Assembly (NCBI GenBank): GCA_021442155.1
Contig: CM038222.1
Location: 58,750,266 to 58,814,265, forward strand
Origin: Cymbidium sinense
Taxonomy: Eukaryota; Streptophyta; Magnoliopsida; Asparagales; Orchidaceae
DNA: 64,000 nt
Direction of reading: 5' to 3'
How positions within the stretch are numbered: the stretch's first letter is position 1; every line of letters starts with the position of its first letter. The notes beneath the pieces are model-generated. The model was not told the origin of the DNA. It saw nothing but the letters and a program-made list of their open reading frames with translations, and did not search any database. Shown here in pieces: positions 61,180-64,000 of the stretch. Made by a program: the position numbers and the translations under genes.

Positions 61180-62560
61180 GTATATGATTGAATTGTACTT
61201 GCTTCAATATTCCAGTTTTTATTTGTTCACAATTTGTCCATTTAAGAAATGCTTTTTTTTAGAGTTTCTTTATGAATCTCAGAGGTTGCTTTTTCTCTTC
61301 AACCTTTGATATCCTTTTTTTGATGCATGGACAGTGCAAGCCAAAAAAACTATTTATTATGGCTATTTTATAAGGTGTTTGATCATGGATATAGAATGCT
61401 GAGTATTCAGGCTGCTTGCAGACACCAGTCAGATTGAAGAAGTTAAACTCTGAAACGGTGGTGTAGTTCATCATACAGAAGACATTGAAGATAACTTGGA
61501 GGATATGTAAAAGTGAAAATTTGAAGAAAACTCTTTTATGGGAGGATCCATGGATGATGGCAATTGCAGCCAAGTTGAAATAAGCTGCGTTCTTGAGATG
61601 GTCGATTTTTTTTTTTAATAGCTTAAAAAATCTTAAAATGCTGTGTAGTCATCTATTTTATTTATTTTCTACTGAGGAGTAGTAGTTTATTTTTGTATGT
61701 TATTTGATTGTTTTGGTTACAGCAAGTTTCTCAAGGGCTTCTGCTTAACCAGTTCTACCTCTTGTTCTTTCTCCAGATTACCCTATTTTTGCATACCATG
61801 AGCAAGAATTTGATTTACCTCATTATGGATTTATTTATTTATATATATATTTTTCCTTGTAGGATGTCATCAGTCAAAAAAATTGATGAGGATGCGGACC
61901 CTATGTTCAGTTTTGAGGTAACCCTGCAGAGTTTCGGCCAGAAATTAAAATGACAGGTATCATAGATCTATTTCTACTTCAAGTGACTTATTTTGGCTCT
62001 GATATGATATGATGTACGACATGAACTCTAATTACCTTAAGAACCAATTAAACACATCATCTTTCTAATTTATAATAATGAATAAAATACATAAAGACAA
62101 TTTAAAATACAACAAATATAGAAGCACATATGAAGTTTTGTGAGATTCAGCTGAATTCGTGACCTGTGGGCACCAACTAATTTGGTTGACATCTGTCTTG
62201 GAAGTTGCTATCAAAGTCTTTGGGTTCTATCTTCACCCCTCACCTATATATATATATATATATATATGCACTATGTCCACTACCACATAAAAATTGAATA
62301 ACCCACTAAGTTTCATAATAGGTATAGAGAGAGATTACTCTGCATATGAAGTTGAAGATATGGACCACTAACTGAAAGAATTACAGTACCTACTGTGAAT
62401 ATGATAACTAGTCGTGGGAGAAAAGATGTTTTATCCTTTCTTGGCTGCAGTATTTCAAATGAGAGCAACTCCTATTATGAATAAAAACTTCATCTCTTAA
62501 TTGAATTGAAACCAACATATGGAGGTGTATAGGGGAATTTGGCTAAGTAGTTCATTTCTT
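60768..62560. other. Downstream region of the glycosyltransferase gene
   Basis: Probable 3' UTR, then AT-rich sequence. It contains a T run at about 61151-61170 and (TA)n at 62247-62268. A possible spliced piece (acceptor-like TTGTAG before GATGTCATCAG at 61863, in a frame reading MSSVKKIDEDADPMFSFEV) is not recognisable as a gene. Confidence 0.45.
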
Positions 62561-63388
62561 TGTCTAGGCCCTTATCTTTTTGCTTTAGTTATGGATGTTC
62601 TTATTAGGCATTTACAGGAAGATGTACCTTGGTGTATGCTTTTTGTTGATGACATTCTTCTTGTTGATAAGACTAGAGAGGGAGTCCAAGAGAAACTTGA
62701 ATTATGGAGGTCAACATTAGAGTCTAAAGATTTTCATTTAAGTAGATCTAAAATTGAATATATGGAGTGTAATTTTAGTTGTAGAAGTTATAGTGATAAT
62801 GTGATATTAGGTAAACATGTCAAATAAGAGTGAGATTGATATTTAGGCTTTTATTGTTCAAAATGATGGTGAAATAGATGGAGATGTTATTAGTAGAATT
62901 CAAGTTGGATGGTTTAAGTGGATGAATCATTTGGCTGGTGTGATAGAAAAGTTCCAATTTAAACGGGAAAATTTTATAAGATGGTGGTAAGACTTGCAAT
63001 GACTTATGGTGCAGAATGATGGCCAATAAAAAAGAGAAGACTAAGTTAAGTGTTACGAGATGAGGATGCTCGTGGATGAGTGGCTTTACTCTTAGAGATA
63101 AAATGAAATGAGTATGTTTGGGAAAAGTTGGAGTAGCCCAGATAGATAAGATTAGAGAATGCCTTAGATGGTTTGGACATAAAGCGTTATCGATGACCCA
63201 CCAGGAGAGTAGATGATTAAATTGCCTTATATTAAAAGGGTAGAGGTAGACCAAAAAAAGACTTGTTAAGATGTATAAAAATGACCTTAGTATACTTGAA
63301 TTAAATGAGAATTTGACACATAATGGACACAATGGAGAGATTCATGTAGAATTCACTAAGTGGGATAAAGGCTTGTTGTTGTTGTTCA
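62560..63388 (+). mobile_element. RTE-type LINE, 5'-truncated 3' end
   Basis: The frame at 62519-62827 reads GPYLFALVMDVLIRHLQEDV, then [20 protein letters not shown] and [20 protein letters not shown]. This is the RT palm with FVDD in place of the usual FADD. The downstream tail reads in broken frames. The 3' end, CACTAAGTGGGATAAAGGCTTG followed by (TTG)n, is at 63354-63386. It is the best preserved of the three RTE fragments here. Confidence 0.88.
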
Positions 63389-64000
63389 TTTCTCTGTCTA
63401 CCTTTGTGATTTTTATAATGTATGTGCGGGCTCAGTTTTTGCAATTTGAATTTACCTCTTCCTTGTTATCAACATCCAAAGTAGAAGATGAGAGATTTCA
63501 CCTATCTCACATCATTGATTGTCTTCAGATCTTTTTCTTGTTTACTTCATTTAGCTTCTAGTTGTTTGATCCAAAGCTATTGTCCATTATTTCTCCACTA
63601 TTCCAACTGTCAAAGTATTGGTGAAACCTGACTTAAGACGAATTTCAAGATCAATATCAATGCAAACAGAGCTCAAACTAATTTTTGCTGAAGTTGAACT
63701 CATTGATGTGTTTGATGATAAACTCATTCAAAAATCTTAAAATTTAAAAAAATTTGCATGTAAGATTCATCTTATTGGTATCAGAAAGCTTGTAATACAT
63801 ATCTGATAATCTCTTCGTCACACCTAGTGTTACCATTTCATTGAAATTGTTAAAGACAACATTCTTAGTTAAGCAATACACAATTAACTCTTAGTGCTTA
63901 TTTGTCCATCAACTCCCACTCTTCTTAGTTAATAGTGGAAGGCTTTGATTTTTTAAAAGCCTTATGAAACTTCTTTAATAAAGATAATATTCTATTCGCA
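63389..64000. other. AT-rich sequence at the window end
   Basis: No gene or element is supported. Short open frames show no recognisable similarity. Confidence 0.4.

Noticed and set aside
61708..61953. Possible terminal exon reading MSSVKKIDEDADPMF
   Set aside because: There is an acceptor-like site upstream, but no recognisable family, no partner exons and no start context.
1..64000. CRISPR array, operon, tRNA or rRNA gene, novel defence-type gene system
   Set aside because: None is visible. The repeats are retrotransposon LTRs, MITEs, hairpins and minisatellites in plant nuclear DNA.

Overview
The window is flowering-plant nuclear DNA. It is AT-rich, has spliced genes with GT-AG introns and chloroplast/Golgi-type proteins, and carries plant-type Ty3/gypsy, RTE LINE, hAT and MITE elements. 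The GC-rich first exon of the second gene leans towards a monocot, but this is only an inference. There is no operon, CRISPR array, rRNA or tRNA that I can see.

Only two host genes can be supported, both on the plus strand and both stretched by intronic transposons. (1) A sulfiredoxin gene (SRX type, plastid/mitochondrial peroxiredoxin repair) has five exons between 8808 and 32015. They encode about 124 aa, and its second intron is about 21.6 kb. (2) A DXD glycosyltransferase of the plant alpha-1,4-glycosyltransferase / At4g19900 type has five exons between 35603 and 60767, with introns of about 7.0 and 15.1 kb. Its fourth exon is one base short of what the reading frame needs, so the open frame ends early at 59371.

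The rest is mostly transposon DNA. 1-3691 is a Ty3/gypsy pol 3' half followed by rearranged sense and antisense LTR pieces. 3901-8104 is a complete gag-only LTR element with a 5-bp target duplication, just upstream of SRX. SRX intron 2 holds an RTE LINE end (minus strand), a very long Tat-like LTR (13247-28958) and a second RTE LINE fragment. The Tat-like LTR is itself interrupted by a TIR element, a 1.6-kb hairpin element and a 7.8-kb gypsy element. The gypsy element has direct LTRs but an internal half-pol inversion. A second copy of the same Tat-like LTR, followed by its primer-binding site and a decayed gag, lies in intron 3 of the glycosyltransferase gene (48336-56880), where a fold-back element and two near-identical 430-bp direct repeats also sit. 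The second copy preserves the uninterrupted sequence of the site where the 7.8-kb gypsy element landed in the first.

The stretch between the two genes holds a GC-rich hAT MITE with an 8-bp target duplication and several AT-rich MITEs. A 14-bp-period minisatellite of about 1.3 kb lies in intron 3 of the glycosyltransferase gene. I found no convincing new biological system. The most useful leads are the oversize SRX intron, the frameshift in the glycosyltransferase, the internally inverted gypsy element with its empty-site paralogue, and the two long hairpin elements.
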